A DNA stretch of 64,000 nucleotides from Strongylocentrotus purpuratus. Its lineage: Eukaryota; Echinodermata; Echinoidea; Camarodonta; Strongylocentrotidae. Positions 9,920 to 21,807 of the stretch are shown here, piece by piece. The stretch lies in assembly GCF_000002235.5 (NCBI RefSeq), contig NW_022145609.1:6393214-6457213 (forward strand). The letters run 5' to 3'. The position numbers and the translations under genes are program-made. The first letter of the stretch is position 1. Each line of letters begins with the position of its first letter. The notes under the pieces were generated by a model. The model did no database searches, was not told the origin of the DNA, and worked only from the letters and a program-made list of their open reading frames with translations.

Positions 9920-11960
9920 TAAAACTGCCTTTTTAGTCCGGTAGAAGTTTTTCAGACCTGGAAAAGTTGCCAAGTAAAAGTTTTTTTGTTGATTCTTGTT
10001 CTAGATGGGTATTGAATTACCTTCAGCTTGCCACCTTGGCAACCTTGGGCAACTTTTTTTTATTAGCATAATCATCCAATTAGCATATGTTCAATAATTA
10101 TGTAATATGTTGCTAGTCTTAATATAGGATGCCTGAAAATGTGGGTAATACGGCTTTTCAAGGGTTTACCATGACAAGGAATTCATTTATGCCACTGATT
10201 TTTATTTTTAAGTAATGAAATTGTCTTAAAAAGCGTAATAAGCATAATCATCTAACTAGCATATGTACAATATGGAATATGTTGCTAATATTAATCCAGG
10301 AAACCTTAAAACATGGATAATATTACTTTTCAAGGGTTTCCTATGACGAAGAATTCATTTATGACACCAGTTTTTATTTTTTGTAATGCAATTGTCTTAA
10401 ACAGCATAATTAGCATAATGGGCTAATTAGCATATGTACAATAAATGGAGTTCTTTGTCATTGTTTATCTAGAGAGCCTGACAATTGTGCAATGCAACAT
10501 TGTAAATCACATTTTAAAGACAACACATTAATTCATGAGAAATATTCCACGTAGATATATTATAATTAGCCTAATAATTAGTAAATTAGTAAATTTGAAT
10601 ACTTGAATTTATTGATATAGGTCTAGTCTAGCCAGAAAAAATCTGGGGTGACAACGCACCTCTTTGGCCTTAATTAATTAGTTTAAACTATCCTGACTTA
10701 CGTTCTTTGTTTTTGACCATGTTAGCTATCTCTTTATTATGTTATTTACTATGTTAAGTTAGTCATTTTAGTAGTATAAGATTTGTATATTTCTCTGTGT
10801 TGATTCATTTTATGTGATTATAATTATGCTTGTACAGCGCAAAGAGAAACTTATGTTTATTTTGCGCTATATAAATATTGTATTATTATTATTATTATTT
10901 CAAAGTGTATTTTTTTAAATTAAATGACAACCATTATCCATCTTAGAAGTCAGTCATTTAGAAACGTAAAATAATTAGCCTTACTAGCATAATTAACCTA
11001 GTTAGCATATTAATCAGGCAATTGCTTTTGGCCTTGTGAATTTCTGTCCGACGAGACAGAATACAAAGGTATTCTTTTAAAATGTCCCACTGAACAGTCA
11101 TGACAGAGACCAGTAAATTATTAAAGACAGAAAGAAATGTTTTTGGCTCGACTGAAAGATGGTTACTGTGGCAAAGTATATTTAGAATGTTGATCATTTT
11201 TTTCTTTTAGTTTAGGTATTGGGAAAAGAATTGTGAGAATTCCTTGTTTGTGTTATATGGACATATATTGGTAGGCCTACTTTGCGATCTAACAGTACTT
11301 ATACTAAGATGCATAGATGATGAATTACATAGTAACAATCCTTGCCTAGATCTAACCAATTGCCTGATCAATGTGCTAATTAGGTTAATAATGCTAGTAA
11401 GGCTAATTATTTTTTATTTCAACATGATGGACCTGTGAGATATTGATTGTTATAACAAAAATACGAATACAATTGCCATTCCAAATTTTTCTGGATAAAC
11501 TAGGCCTATATCAATAAATGCAAATATTCATATTGACTAATTATGTTAATTAGGCTAATTATACTACATCTACATGAAATATATTCGTATAAGTTAATGT
11601 GTTGTCTTTAAAATTTGATTTACAATGTTGCATTGCACCATTTTCAGGCTTTCTAGATAAACAATGACAATAAAGTACATATATTGTACATACACTGTAT
11701 GCTGGTGTCATAACTGGTGTCATAAATGAATTCCTCGTCATATAAAACTCTGGAAAATTCATTTAACCCATGTTTTCAGGTTTCCTGGATTAAGATTAGC
11801 ATCGAATATCCCCCTAGGTTCCCAAGGTGGCAACCAAGCTGAATTTACTTCAGTACCCATCTAGAACACGAATCAACAAAAAACTTCGTACTCAACAACT
11901 TTTCAAGGTCATTTACATGGTATTTGGTACCTTCTACTGGACTACTTTCAATGCAGACTC
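9920..11960. mobile_element. Foldback element (about 2.0 kb) in gene 1 intron
   Basis: The left arm (9920-10610) is the reverse complement of the right arm (11510-11960). For example 'ttgattcttgttctagatgg' near 9990 pairs with the complement near 11860-11875, and 'acaacacattaattcatgag' near 10520 pairs with sequence near 11600. The left arm is longer because a unit of about 180 bp starting gcataatca is repeated about three times (10067, 10247, 10400). A second inner inverted pair lies at 10970-11025 and 11357-11412. No transposase ORF is seen. Confidence 0.8.
10640..10898 (+). mobile_element. LINE/SINE 3' end with (ATT)n tail
   Basis: Contains 'ttgtacagcgcaaagag' and 'gcgctatataaat' followed by (ATT)n, a 3' terminus seen in several copies here (also reversed at 18585-18640 and 44510-44560). 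It sits in the centre of the foldback element, so it inserted later or was carried as cargo. Confidence 0.6.
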
Positions 11961-12034
11961 TACAAGAGTAATAGATTGTAGGCAGCTATGTTGTATAAAC
12001 TACTTAAAATTAGGAATTAGAAAATTGAAAAACA

Positions 12035-12839
12035 GGTTCTAGGACAATTATCCCCTGGACAATCATCCCTACGACAAATACCCCCCCCCCCCGTGGACAA
12101 CTATCCCCCGAGGACAATTACCACCCCCTGCAAATTACCCCCTTGGAGAATCACCCCCCCCCCCCCCCCCCCCCCCCGTGACAATTACCCCTCGAAAAAA
12201 ATAATTCTGCTTTCATTAAAACCAACTTACTATCAGGATGGTATTCCCCTTCAATGAACGGTGGGTATTTTTCCTCGGGGGTGATTGTCCTTGGTTGTCT
12301 TTGGGGGACGTATTTGTCCTATATAGAGGACAATTTTAAGGGGGGGGTAATTGTCCTAAAATGTAATTTTCCGGGGGGGGGTAATCTACCTTGAAGGGGG
12401 GGGTAGTTTTCCGGGGGTTATTTACCTGATACGTAAAAAACCATATCCGGACAACTACCCCCTGGACAACCACCCCCGGGAAAACCACCACTAAGATAAC
12501 CACCCTCTAGGACAACTACCCCTGGATAACAACCCCCGGACAACTACCCCCGGACAACTAACCCCAGGCAACTACCCCCTAGGATAGTTGTCCGGGGGAT
12601 TGTCCTAGAGGATGATTGTCGTAAGGGGTAGTTTTCCGGGGGGGTAGTTGTCCGGGGTTGTTGTCCGAGGAGTAGTTGTCCTAGGGGGTAGTTGTCTGGG
12701 GCTAGTCGCCCGGGGGTAGTTTTCCTAGAGGGTGGTTGCCCTAGGGGGTAGTTTTCTAGGGGGTAGTTGTCCTAGAGGGTGGTTATCCTAGGGGTGGTTA
12801 ACCAGAGGTGGTTCTCCAGGGGTTAGGTGTCCTAGAACC
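12035..12839. mobile_element. Foldback element made of a (GGACAATTACCCCC)n minisatellite
   Basis: Begins GGTTCTAGGACA and ends with the exact complement TGTCCTAGAACC. The interior alternates C-rich blocks (ggacaattacccc type; about 12040-12195 and 12450-12590) with their G-rich complements (12290-12430 and 12590-12835), giving two nested fold-backs. The unit is the same as in the arms of the 7-kb element in gene 2. It lies in the intron between TM and tail exons. Confidence 0.8.
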
Positions 12840-12942
12840 GTAAAAACCAACATCAATATTGCAAATCAACATTCTGAATTTAAAACGTTTTCGAAAAGGG
12901 CATTACTCTTATGCAAGAAATTTAAATGTTTTTTATTCTTAC

Positions 12943-13045
12943 CCTAGAATCACCATGGCAATAGCAAGAAGTACAATGTTCCCCAAGAACGATATCACGA
13001 ATAAAGCCATCCAAACAGCACTAGTTTTCCTCAGGTGCTGACACT
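12943..13045 (-). CDS. Gene 1 exon: transmembrane segment
   Basis: The acceptor ttgcag precedes the exon at 13045 and a GTAAGA donor follows at 12942. Entering in phase 1 from the FN3 exon, it encodes CQHLRKTSAV followed by a hydrophobic helix WMALFVISFLGNIVLLAIAM and VIL, ending in phase 2. The gene 2 TM exon (40377-40485) has the same phases and shares SxxGNxxLL. The Asn inside the helix is conserved in both. Confidence 0.85.
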
Positions 13046-13524
13046 CTGCAACATTGAAAAGATAAGCACTAATTACCCAGATTTGTCAGTTCATTGCCAA
13101 TTGGTCCTAGGTTGCGCATAATTGGTATATAGGGTAGTGCTTGGACCTGATTAAGAAGTTCTGTACAATGATTAAGGACAATTCCATGATTGTCATAAGG
13201 GCGAGGGTAATTATAGGAGCATTGCGACATCGTAGTCAATAAGGATCCGGAATTTTCTACTCGACGAAATTATTAAAAAGTCCCACCAGCCCGCCTCCCC
13301 GCTCCGGCTCCTCGTTCAGTGCAGCGGGGGGGGGGGGGGGGCGAAGGGTACAAGTGTAAGGGTAAGAGTCGGGATAAGATTGATGGCTAATGTCAATTGG
13401 ACGCAGGACCGACCGCCAAATCCACCAACTAACATAGGACTTTTGAGGAAAATACCAATGCGTCTTTAGCTGTTGGTTGGATGTTTCTGTTTACATCCGT
13501 ATACGAAATCATCATCGATTAGTC
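13046..13524. other. Gene 1 intron; poly-G tract
   Basis: No repeat family recognised apart from a G run at 13326-13341. Confidence 0.4.
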
Positions 13525-16500
13525 TTATTCAAGTTTATTTCAAGTTTCAAGTTTTATTTATCTTTCTTTTATTACACACTTTACAAATATGACATGAATA
13601 TAACAAGTTTACAGAATATGGCGTTACAAAAGAAAGATGAGGTGATCTTGGTTGAAAGCAAGGCTTGTGGATTTAAGGTCCCTCATGAGTAGCTTATGAA
13701 TATGTCCTAAAAGAACAAAACTCGTCAGATAAGAATAATGCATACATTTAAGTGCTGACAAACTAAACTAACTAAACAACTGATAAAATATAAACATAAA
13801 TAAGTATAATAAAATCTACTGACTACTAAATAATGGCTATAAACAACAGAAACAGGAAAATAAAACGAGCAACAGGACTGAAACACAGACAAAAACAAAA
13901 ACAAAACAGACAGATGAATAGATGTGAGAGATGGGAGTAGAATTATGCTGACCTATATAGTAATTAATTTTCTTAAATATTGATCACAACTATAAATCTA
14001 GACGATATCGACTCAAATATAGTAACTTCAGTTTGCGCTTAAATACATAAATACTGACTGATTGCGCTATTCTTGGTTCAAGGGAATTCCAAAACCTAGG
14101 TCCAGTGGGCCCCACAGTAGTAAGGGCAAATTGCGTTCTAACAAGAGGCAAGTGATATGCTTGCGCCTGACGTGTGGAATAACTATGAACTTGGTTATTT
14201 TTCTTAAATATTCTAGCCAAGGCTACTGGCAGTAGACCTGCATTCAATTCATACATTAGAGCTCCTAGTTGTAAATGATAAATATCTTTAACTTTCAAAA
14301 CACTACTATTATAAAAAAAAAAAAAAAAAAAAAAGAACATCTGTATGCGCAAGATAGTGAGTATTACAAACAATTCGTATTACTCTTTTCTGTACCAGTA
14401 GTAATTTATCCATTTGAGATTTGAACGAGTTGCCCCAAGCTAGCACACCATAGTGCAAATATGGCAAAATTAAAGTTCCGTACACCATACGTAAAATATT
14501 CAGTGGGAACACAGATTTCAATTTATAAATTACACCAGTATTTCTTGACAATAATTTACAAAGTTTACTAATATGGTACTTCCAATTTAAATGTTCATCA
14601 ATATGCAGGCCAAGAAATTTAAATGTAGATACTCTTTCAATCTCAACACCATTGAACATTTCATTTCCAGGCAATATACTCAGGGAATTACTAAAGAGCA
14701 TATAATTAGTTTTTTTAAGATTTAAAGACAACTTGTTTGCATGAATCCACAAAGTCGCATTTGTCAACTCAGAGTTTACAGTCTGCAAAAGAGTTTGTGG
14801 ATTTCTGTGAGAGAAAAATACACTCGAGTCGTCTGCAAATAAAATGAATGATAACATTTTTGCGGAAAGTTGAAAATCGTTAATATACACAATAAACAAA
14901 AGCGGGCCTAGAAGGGATCCCTGTGGGACCCCACAAGTGACGTCCCGCAAATCTAAATCAATTCCATTTAAAGTAACAAACTGTTTCCTATTTGTTAAGT
15001 AGCTTCTAAACCAATCTAATGCTATTCTCCTTACACCATAATGGCACAGTTTATCTATTAAAATATAATGATTTACAGTATCAAACGCTTTAGAGTAGTC
15101 TAAGAAGACACCAACTGTATGCATGCGTGCATCTAAGGCACTGGATATCTTGTCCACCAAATGTAGAATAGCATGAGTGGTAGTGTGTTTTTCACGAAAA
15201 CCAAACTGAAAATTAGAAAAAAATGTTAGCATTCATCAAAAATGTTAACGCCCGAGTATACATTAGCTTCTCAAGAATTTTAGAAAAGGAATTCAACAAA
15301 GAAATAGGACGATAATTATTCAAGATAAGGGCATCACCCTTTTTAAAAATGGGCACAACCTTTGCAATTTTCATTTTCATGGGTACAACACCAGTGGTCA
15401 TTGATAGATTAAATATATGTACGAGGGGTTTTACAATACCATCAATTACATTTTTTATCAACTCATTTGTTATAAAGTCACAACCTGGACTTTTCTTATT
15501 CTTTGAAGAATGTACAATATCAAATAATTCTTCTACAGTCGTTGGCAATAAAAATAAACTATTATGATTAGGGTTTTCTAAAAAAAGATTGACATGTTTT
15601 TTGAGACTCTGGGATGACACGCGACAAATTCTGGCCAATATTACAAAAATATTCATTGACTTTATCTACAATAACTTCTGGATCATCCACTACATTCCCA
15701 TCAATGTTTAATTTACTTACATCAGACGCTTTCTGCTTTGGCTTAAAAACATTCCTAATCACTTTCCATGTCCCTTTTATATCATTATGTGTCGCCTGAA
15801 ATTGAGCAAAGTAATACTGCTTCTTAGCAGCACTTAGGGTTGAAGTAAGAGTATTCCGATAAATAGTATATTTCCTATGAGAAGACTGAGATTTACTAAT
15901 CTTATACTTATAGTACAACTTATTTTTCCTATTTATTGACCTCAACATAGAATTAGTGATCCATGGCAATCGAGGGATTGTTCTACGATTTCTAGTATTA
16001 CATTTACATAAAGGTAAATTTTTATCATATAGCAAAGAGAATGTATTTAAGAATTTATCATATGAGCTATCAACATCATAATCACTCAATACTTCTCTCC
16101 AATCACTTGCTAACAACTCATCTCTAATTTGGTAGGATTACTTTTTCGAACATATCTATTACTAGAAATATTACGGATATTCATACCAAAAGACATCCTT
16201 GCATATACTGGAAAGTGGTCAGACAAATCTGAAATTATAATACCCGCATCTGGTAAAGGTCGTACATTACAAAAAATGTTATCAATGAGAGTAGAAGAAG
16301 TGTCTGTAACTCTGGTAGGTTTAGTTATTAAGGGCAATAAAGAAAAAGATATAAACATGTTCAAAAAGTCACAAACGTATGCATTCTCATCGTGCTGAAG
16401 AAGATTAACATTATAATCACCCATGACAAAGACTGTTTTATGCAAAAATATTGAATTTGACAACACAGTTTGCATTTCATTTATAAACAAATTCACATTA

Positions 16501-17060
16501 CCTTGTGGCGGCCTATAAACGACCCCCACTATAACATTTCGTCTGCCAGGAAAAAACATTTCTACAAAAACACTTTCTATTAAATCATTCATCACATTAA
16601 CTTCATTTCAAACTCGGTAATTCAACTGCGTGGGGACATACAACGCGACACCTCCTCCCCTCCTATCTTGTCGATTATTCATAATTAAATTACTTCCTGG
16701 AAGAGAAAATACATTTCCTTCAGTTTCACTCGATAACCAAGTTTCAGAGATTCCTATAATCGTAGAACTGTAGCACATGTTCTGCAAAGATACATTTAAT
16801 TTATCAAAGTTTGCTACGAACATTAAAATGTAGAAAAGAAAGCTCGTTATCACCAGAATTACCTATTTTTTGAGAGAATTGGCTTTCTGTACAATAATTA
16901 CAGTGACTAGTGACAGCGTCATTGCCATCACCAAGATCATACTCTAACGAGTCTGCGCTAGATTCAAGATAGTTAAGTATATCATCATCATTTGTATTCA
17001 TAATTAAGAGATTCATTCATAAAGAAAGGCAGCCTACTACGTGCAAAAGAAAAGGACATA
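13525..17060 (-). mobile_element. LINE A: Jockey-superfamily non-LTR retrotransposon, decayed
   Basis: Pieces of ORF2 in order on the minus strand: N-terminus from about 17016, AP endonuclease (GVVYRPPQ, VMGDYNVN, SDHFPVY) 16853-16110, linker 16116-15568, reverse transcriptase with NNYRPISLLNSF, DYSKAFDTVNH, GVPQGSLLGPLLF and FADDS 15656-14309, and C-terminal domain (GPRFWNSL) to 13990. The ORF is split by several frameshifts, one at a T homopolymer (14311-14334). The 3' end has AATAAA and an (AAACTTG)n-like tail near 13525-13560. It is closely related to LINE B and lies in the intron after the gene 1 FN3 exon, in the gene's orientation. Clade within the CR1/L2/Daphne group is uncertain. Confidence 0.9.
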
Positions 17061-17177
17061 TATATATATATATATATAAACAACAAAAACGGTTGAGTAT
17101 ACTCAAAAATATGCATTATAGGCATAGGAAGAACAGGATAAAACACGGAAAAAGTGAGAGAAAAAGTCACCACTCAC

Positions 17178-17510
17178 CGAGGGTAATAGTCGTAACAGTC
17201 ACAAGTGGACTTCTTGGTCCTTCTCCGCCGAGACCTTCTCTGACGGCAGACACACTGATATTGTATTCTGTTCCTGGTTCCAACTCGGTCAATACAAACT
17301 CCATTCTCGGTTGAAGATCGCCCTCTCCCACACCCGAGTCGATTCTACCAACCACTAGCCATTTCGCTTCCCTCGTTTGCTGATAGATAAGGTAACCAAC
17401 AACTGGTCCGTCGCCAGAGTCCAGAAAAGGTTTCCAAGAGCTCCAGAAGACAGTGACTGATGACGAGCTGAGCTCTCCGACTGTTGGGCCGGATGACAGC
17501 TCTGGTAAAG
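17178..17510 (-). CDS. Gene 1 exon: fibronectin type III domain
   Basis: 333 bases, bounded by the acceptor tttccag and donor gtgagt, phase 1 to phase 1, exactly the length of the gene 2 FN3 exon. It encodes LPELSSGPTVGELSSSSVTV, then FWSSW, a middle loop, and MEFVLTELEPGTEYNISVSA, with the FN3 landmarks W (strand B), L..L.PGTEY (E-F) and the YNISVSA strand. A single FN3 module, presumably a membrane-proximal stalk. Confidence 0.9.
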
Positions 17511-17990
17511 CTGGAAATGATATAGTAGTCCCGTTTACAACTAGTTTATGTGTAAATTACCTTTGTGTTATGAAGAAGAAAAAGAAAAAAAAATTGAAAA
17601 ACCCCATCCCAATCTGAATTCTCTTAGGGCCTGCTTTAAGTTGACATTTTAAAGCTCCAAGTACGTTGCTTTCTTAAATAGGTATTTCGGATAATGTCCA
17701 TGCATGGATGTATGTTGTCATAATACTGCACACAGTGATCGACCGAATTATGCTAACTTCTTGTAAATTTGATGATTTTAATGATTTTAGTGTTATTCGA
17801 AACCTATGAATAAAAGAGGGATTAGGTTGAATATTTTTAGATGTATGCTTTAATATGTCGGGATCGGGACAAATCGATTTTTCAAAAAAAAAATTAAGGG
17901 TATGGATTCTTTCATCGTTAACTATAATATACAAAATTACTCAATCATTTTAAATATGGTGAGAAATATTTAGAACAAGAATAATATTAC
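17511..17990. other. Gene 1 intron
   Basis: AT-rich sequence with no repeat family or exon recognised. Confidence 0.5.
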
Positions 17991-18296
17991 CGTAAAAATC
18001 AAAGACAGCAGAAAAAGTAGCCAGTGAAAAAGATCTATCTTTGTCCGGCTGTTCACCTGCGTAGCAGAAGATTCGGTCATCTTCGTTCACATTGTCAAGA
18101 AGGAAACTATTATTACGGAATTCACCGTCAAGATTCGTTGATGAGAAGGAAATCGGTTTCGACGAGAAGAGATTTTGACCGATGGATAGCGTGACGTTAT
18201 CAGGAGACAGTTTTTCTCCTTCGATTTCGACGTCGACAGCGCAGTAGACATTAGCAAAACCGGGATTAGTTCGAGGGGTCGTGAGATGAAAATTAT
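17991..18296 (-). CDS. Gene 1 exon: Ig-like domain
   Basis: 306 bases, acceptor ctacag and donor gtaata, phase 1 in and out. It encodes NFHLTTPRTNPGFANVYCAV, DVEIEGEKLSPDNVTLSIGQ, FRNNSFLLDNVNEDDRIFCY and a C-terminal SFSLATFSAVFDFYG. Two cysteines about 65 residues apart and the DDRIFC motif suggest an Ig-type fold. It shares NNSF(L/V)(L/I)DN and F(D/N)FYG with the gene 2 exon. Assignment to Ig is by pattern only. Confidence 0.8.
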
Positions 18297-18584
18297 CTGT
18301 AGGATGAGATACAAGAAAGAATGAGAGTGATATAAAGGAAATAAAATACAAAATCTAGCAACATATATGACAGTAAATGATAAAATACTGCAGACGAGAC
18401 GTAATTTTGGTTGCGTCAATTACCTGCGCTAAACAAGTTAGTGTATCGTATTAGCCCATGCGCAATATAATACTGCCCTGTATATTTCGCAGGCAATCTC
18501 TGCACGACGCCATTTTCACTCTGCGCATCATAGGCTGCACCGCATTCGTTGACGGAGTCTTGCGTCAGGCAAAATTAATAATGA

Positions 18585-18640
18585 TAATAATCAGTTTTTA
18601 TATAGCGCTTACTAGAATCACTACACAGTAAAAACGCTGC
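18585..18640 (-). mobile_element. SINE/LINE 3' tail fragment
   Basis: Reverse complement of 'gcgctatataaa' followed by ATT-rich tail, like 10837-10898. Confidence 0.5.
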
Positions 18641-19813
18641 TTAAAAAAGTGATGTCCACTTGCAGTTGTACATCTCAAACAACAGTTGAACAAATTGTAA
18701 ACAATGTTGCTCGAAACGAAAGTAATTTTGTTAAACATTCGCTGTTTAAAATTAAATAACTGCTATATTTACTATACGAGAGCTTTTAGACAGTATTGTT
18801 TACATATGACGTCTTGTGTCACGTGCCAGTTAAGTGCGAGTGGCTAAAAGCTTTATTTCACATCATGGCCGACCAAGCTACCGACGCGCTTCTAAGTGAC
18901 TGGGGATTCAATGGCTTAATTGAAATCACTTTTTTATTAACCAAAGTTCACAGTTAAAATTTTCAGTATCTGTACGCAAATGTCAGAATATAGGTAGACT
19001 TGAAATCGTCGCGTCATGCAGTGCGGCACTGATCGCGCACTCGGTTATAACGTGTGCTAAACTCCTTGTCATGGAGATTGCATGCATCCCTATATATGCA
19101 GTTTATACGTGCGTGCATGCGCGCTCATGCAAAATGGGCACTGTTTTGGCGCTAATTCATAAATTGCAGAATTACCCTACCATATTGTTAGTCTTAATAT
19201 ACCTATATAGAGACCTAGAAGTAGTGATGCACTTATTCAGAGTATCAAACCCAAATTATACCCCATCATACAACCCTTTTGTTGTAAACAACCCCCACTG
19301 AACAACAGCTCCTTAATACGACTTGAACACGATGAGTCTTTGCTGACGTAGGTTTGCGTCATCGACTGGCGCAGTGTTTGGACTTCCTGTGAGAGTGACG
19401 TTTAATAAGTAAATAGTGCAAACATTGCAATAATTTAATCGCACATACACTAGGAGCCTTCATTATTATGCTCTACTGGAGTAGATAATGACGCAATCCA
19501 TATTGCGCAATCCTCGTGTGTAATAAACATCGCATGCGCCAGTAACCAGACGATTATTATCAGCGCATCGTTCACTTTGCATTCATTCTTTATACTATAA
19601 TTATCACCCTCACGTGTTGCATCAAAGACTGTGTCAGTCGCCGACGCAGCTATTCCTACGTCAGTAAGTTACTCGCTTCCAGCGCAACGGTGGATTTCAA
19701 ATGACAAAACATAAACAGAACCTAGACCAAGTTAAAACTGTATATCTATCACGCTACAAGCTAAAAAATTTCTTTTGATTACTAGCTGACCATTATTTGA
19801 ATCGTTTGTATAC
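18641..19813. other. Gene 1 intron lacking the expected lectin core exons
   Basis: I read the minus strand for a WIG...WxDG or EPN...WxD block like gene 2 exons 3 and 4 and found none. The stretch is rich in tgacgca/gcgca words, which also occur at 39950-40000 and 46260-46330. A 45-codon open stretch at 18430-18585 is discussed under findings. Confidence 0.5.
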
Positions 19814-19965
19814 CTGGATCTCGTCTGAGTCAACCCTTGCTAGATTCGCTCCGTAACCTTCACAGAGAGACTGCGCCTCATCGTTCCCTGTTAGGGTGAT
19901 GGTGTCCACTAGATAGACTGCGTCATCCAGTCGGTGCCATTCAGGAGAGGGTGCCTGACTTGTTA
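19814..19965 (-). CDS. Gene 1 exon: N-terminal half of C-type lectin domain
   Basis: 152 bases; acceptor atacag, donor CAG|gtatac, phase 1 in, phase 0 out. It encodes TSQAPSPEWHRLDDAVYLVD and TITLTGNDEAQSLCEGYGAN then LARVDSDEIQ. WHRLDDAxYLVD, C-x-GAN-L and DSD-IQ are shared with gene 2 exon 2 (57260-57399). This is the beta1 to alpha2 part of a CTLD, with the first canonical cysteine. Confidence 0.9.
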
Positions 19966-20033
19966 CTGTATAATGAAACGAAAGTGACAGTTTCGAAATT
20001 ATAAGGCGGCTGCTTCCTCTGAGCATTCCTGTT

Positions 20034-21115
20034 CAGAGGGAAATCTCAAAAACGATTTTTTTTTTTTTTTTTTTTTTTTTAGACTTTGGTATATACCCCT
20101 ATATTGTGATTACATTATCGGGGATGGTTTCAATATTTGTTTCTCTTTATACATCATATGATCTGAACATTCATTTGTGAGCGAGCTAAGGGAACGAGAA
20201 AATTTGTAAAGATTTGTGAGGTCGCAGTGCAAAAATTACATCTTATAAAGCGGAAAACCCAATCCTGATGGGGTTATAAGCACATACTCATAACGGAAGA
20301 CTGAAAAGACCTTCAATAAGTTACACGCATAATTATAACATCTATAACTACGAGGGGCGTAGCGAGCGAGCACATATCATTGTTGTAATGGTAATTATCA
20401 GATCGCATCTGAAAAGAGGCGCTGACCGTACATGAAAAGAGGCACTTATGAGAATGTAAAAGGGGGCACCGATCAGATTTTAATAGGGGCATTTATCGGA
20501 GGTGAAAAGGAGCTTTTATGAGAAGGGGAAGTGGCTCTTATTAAAAATAATAAGAGGCACAAGTTAAAATAAACGGGACAGTTATCAAAGATGAAAAGGG
20601 GTAATTATGAGAAGGGAAAGGGGCACTTGTCAAAGTAAAACGAGTATCTCTCAGAATTGAATAGGGTCATTTACAAGAGATGAAAAGGGGCACTAATGAG
20701 AATGAAAAAGAACTATTGTCATAGATGAAGAGGGGCATTTATGAGAAGGGAGAAGGGGCTCTTTTTTAAATTGGGGCACTAATAAGGAAAAGGGGTACTT
20801 ACTCAAAAGGAAAGGAGGCACATGTGAAAATATAAGGTGCGCTTATTCGAGTAAAAGAAGGGTAGTTATCAAAAGGAGAAGGGGCACTTTTTACAAAGGA
20901 AAAGGGGAACTTTTCAAAGCAAACTAAGGGGAACCTCTTAAATTTGAATAGAGCAATAGTCAGAGGTGAAGGGGGGGGCGCTTATCAAACGTGAAAAGGA
21001 GCCCTTCTCGTACCTGAAAAGGGGGAAATTACTAGAGAACAGCAGATATAGTTAACAGCACCCCACGGTAGGTCTAATTGTAAGTGATCTTTTCCCCTTT
21101 TTAAATAGGGCGCTG
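20034..21115. repeat. Left arm of a 5.5-kb foldback pair
   Basis: Outer domain 20034-20395 is the inverted copy of 25190-25557 (for example 'gacattggtatatacccct' type text and 'ggggttataagcaca'). The inner domain, about 20410-21015, is a degenerate minisatellite of 'aaaaggggcacttatca' units, the complement of the array at 24128-25165. It lies in intron 1 of gene 1. Outer plus minisatellite inner domains resemble sea urchin TU elements. Confidence 0.85.
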
Positions 21116-21807
21116 AAGGTGGCTTTTCACGAAAATAATGTCTTTACATTTCTGGGTGCCCTCTCACTCCAAACTTGGTAGAAAGCACCCCGTGCAGCAG
21201 CACCATCCAATACAGGGGATGAGGTGCATTCCCCCGAAAAACAAAAAAATGAGGGAGGGTGCTGCAGCGTTGATTATCTTGCTCGGTTACCCTCGTCTTT
21301 ACCTTCCGTCGTGTTTGCGGAAGCGCTCTATATACAGGTTACAAATGAAGACGGGCGCGTAGGACAGGACGATCTCGGTTGAGTGAATTCTCCCGTCCTC
21401 TTTGCCTTCCGTCGCGTTGCTAAAGCATTCTATTAGGGAGTTTTCGCACGGCGACGGAAATGCTGACTACGGAGTATTTAAATGAGCTCGCCACCCTGTA
21501 CTAACTCGACTCCCGACGTTGATACAGCTGAATACCTTCGTAGGTTTGGACGCTACGCGGAAATTTTCGCTCAGAGTGCGAACCCCCCGCTAAGATTAGC
21601 GTTGTAGAATGCCGCGTCGCTGGTTGCGAAAACTCGCTTATGGTTTGAAACATGGCATTCGGTCTCTCTGTTAAAAGTACCCTGAAATTATTTAATCGTT
21701 CTTGAATAATATTTCACAAGTAATAAAGCACACAAAACAAATTAAAACAGAAAAGATGCAATGAGTTTTTATGACGAACATGAATATATATGTCTAAGTA
21801 TACTTAC
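21116..21807. other. Foldback centre, gene 1 intron 1
   Basis: Unique-looking sequence with somewhat higher GC (21280-21640). No ORF with domain support. Confidence 0.4.
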
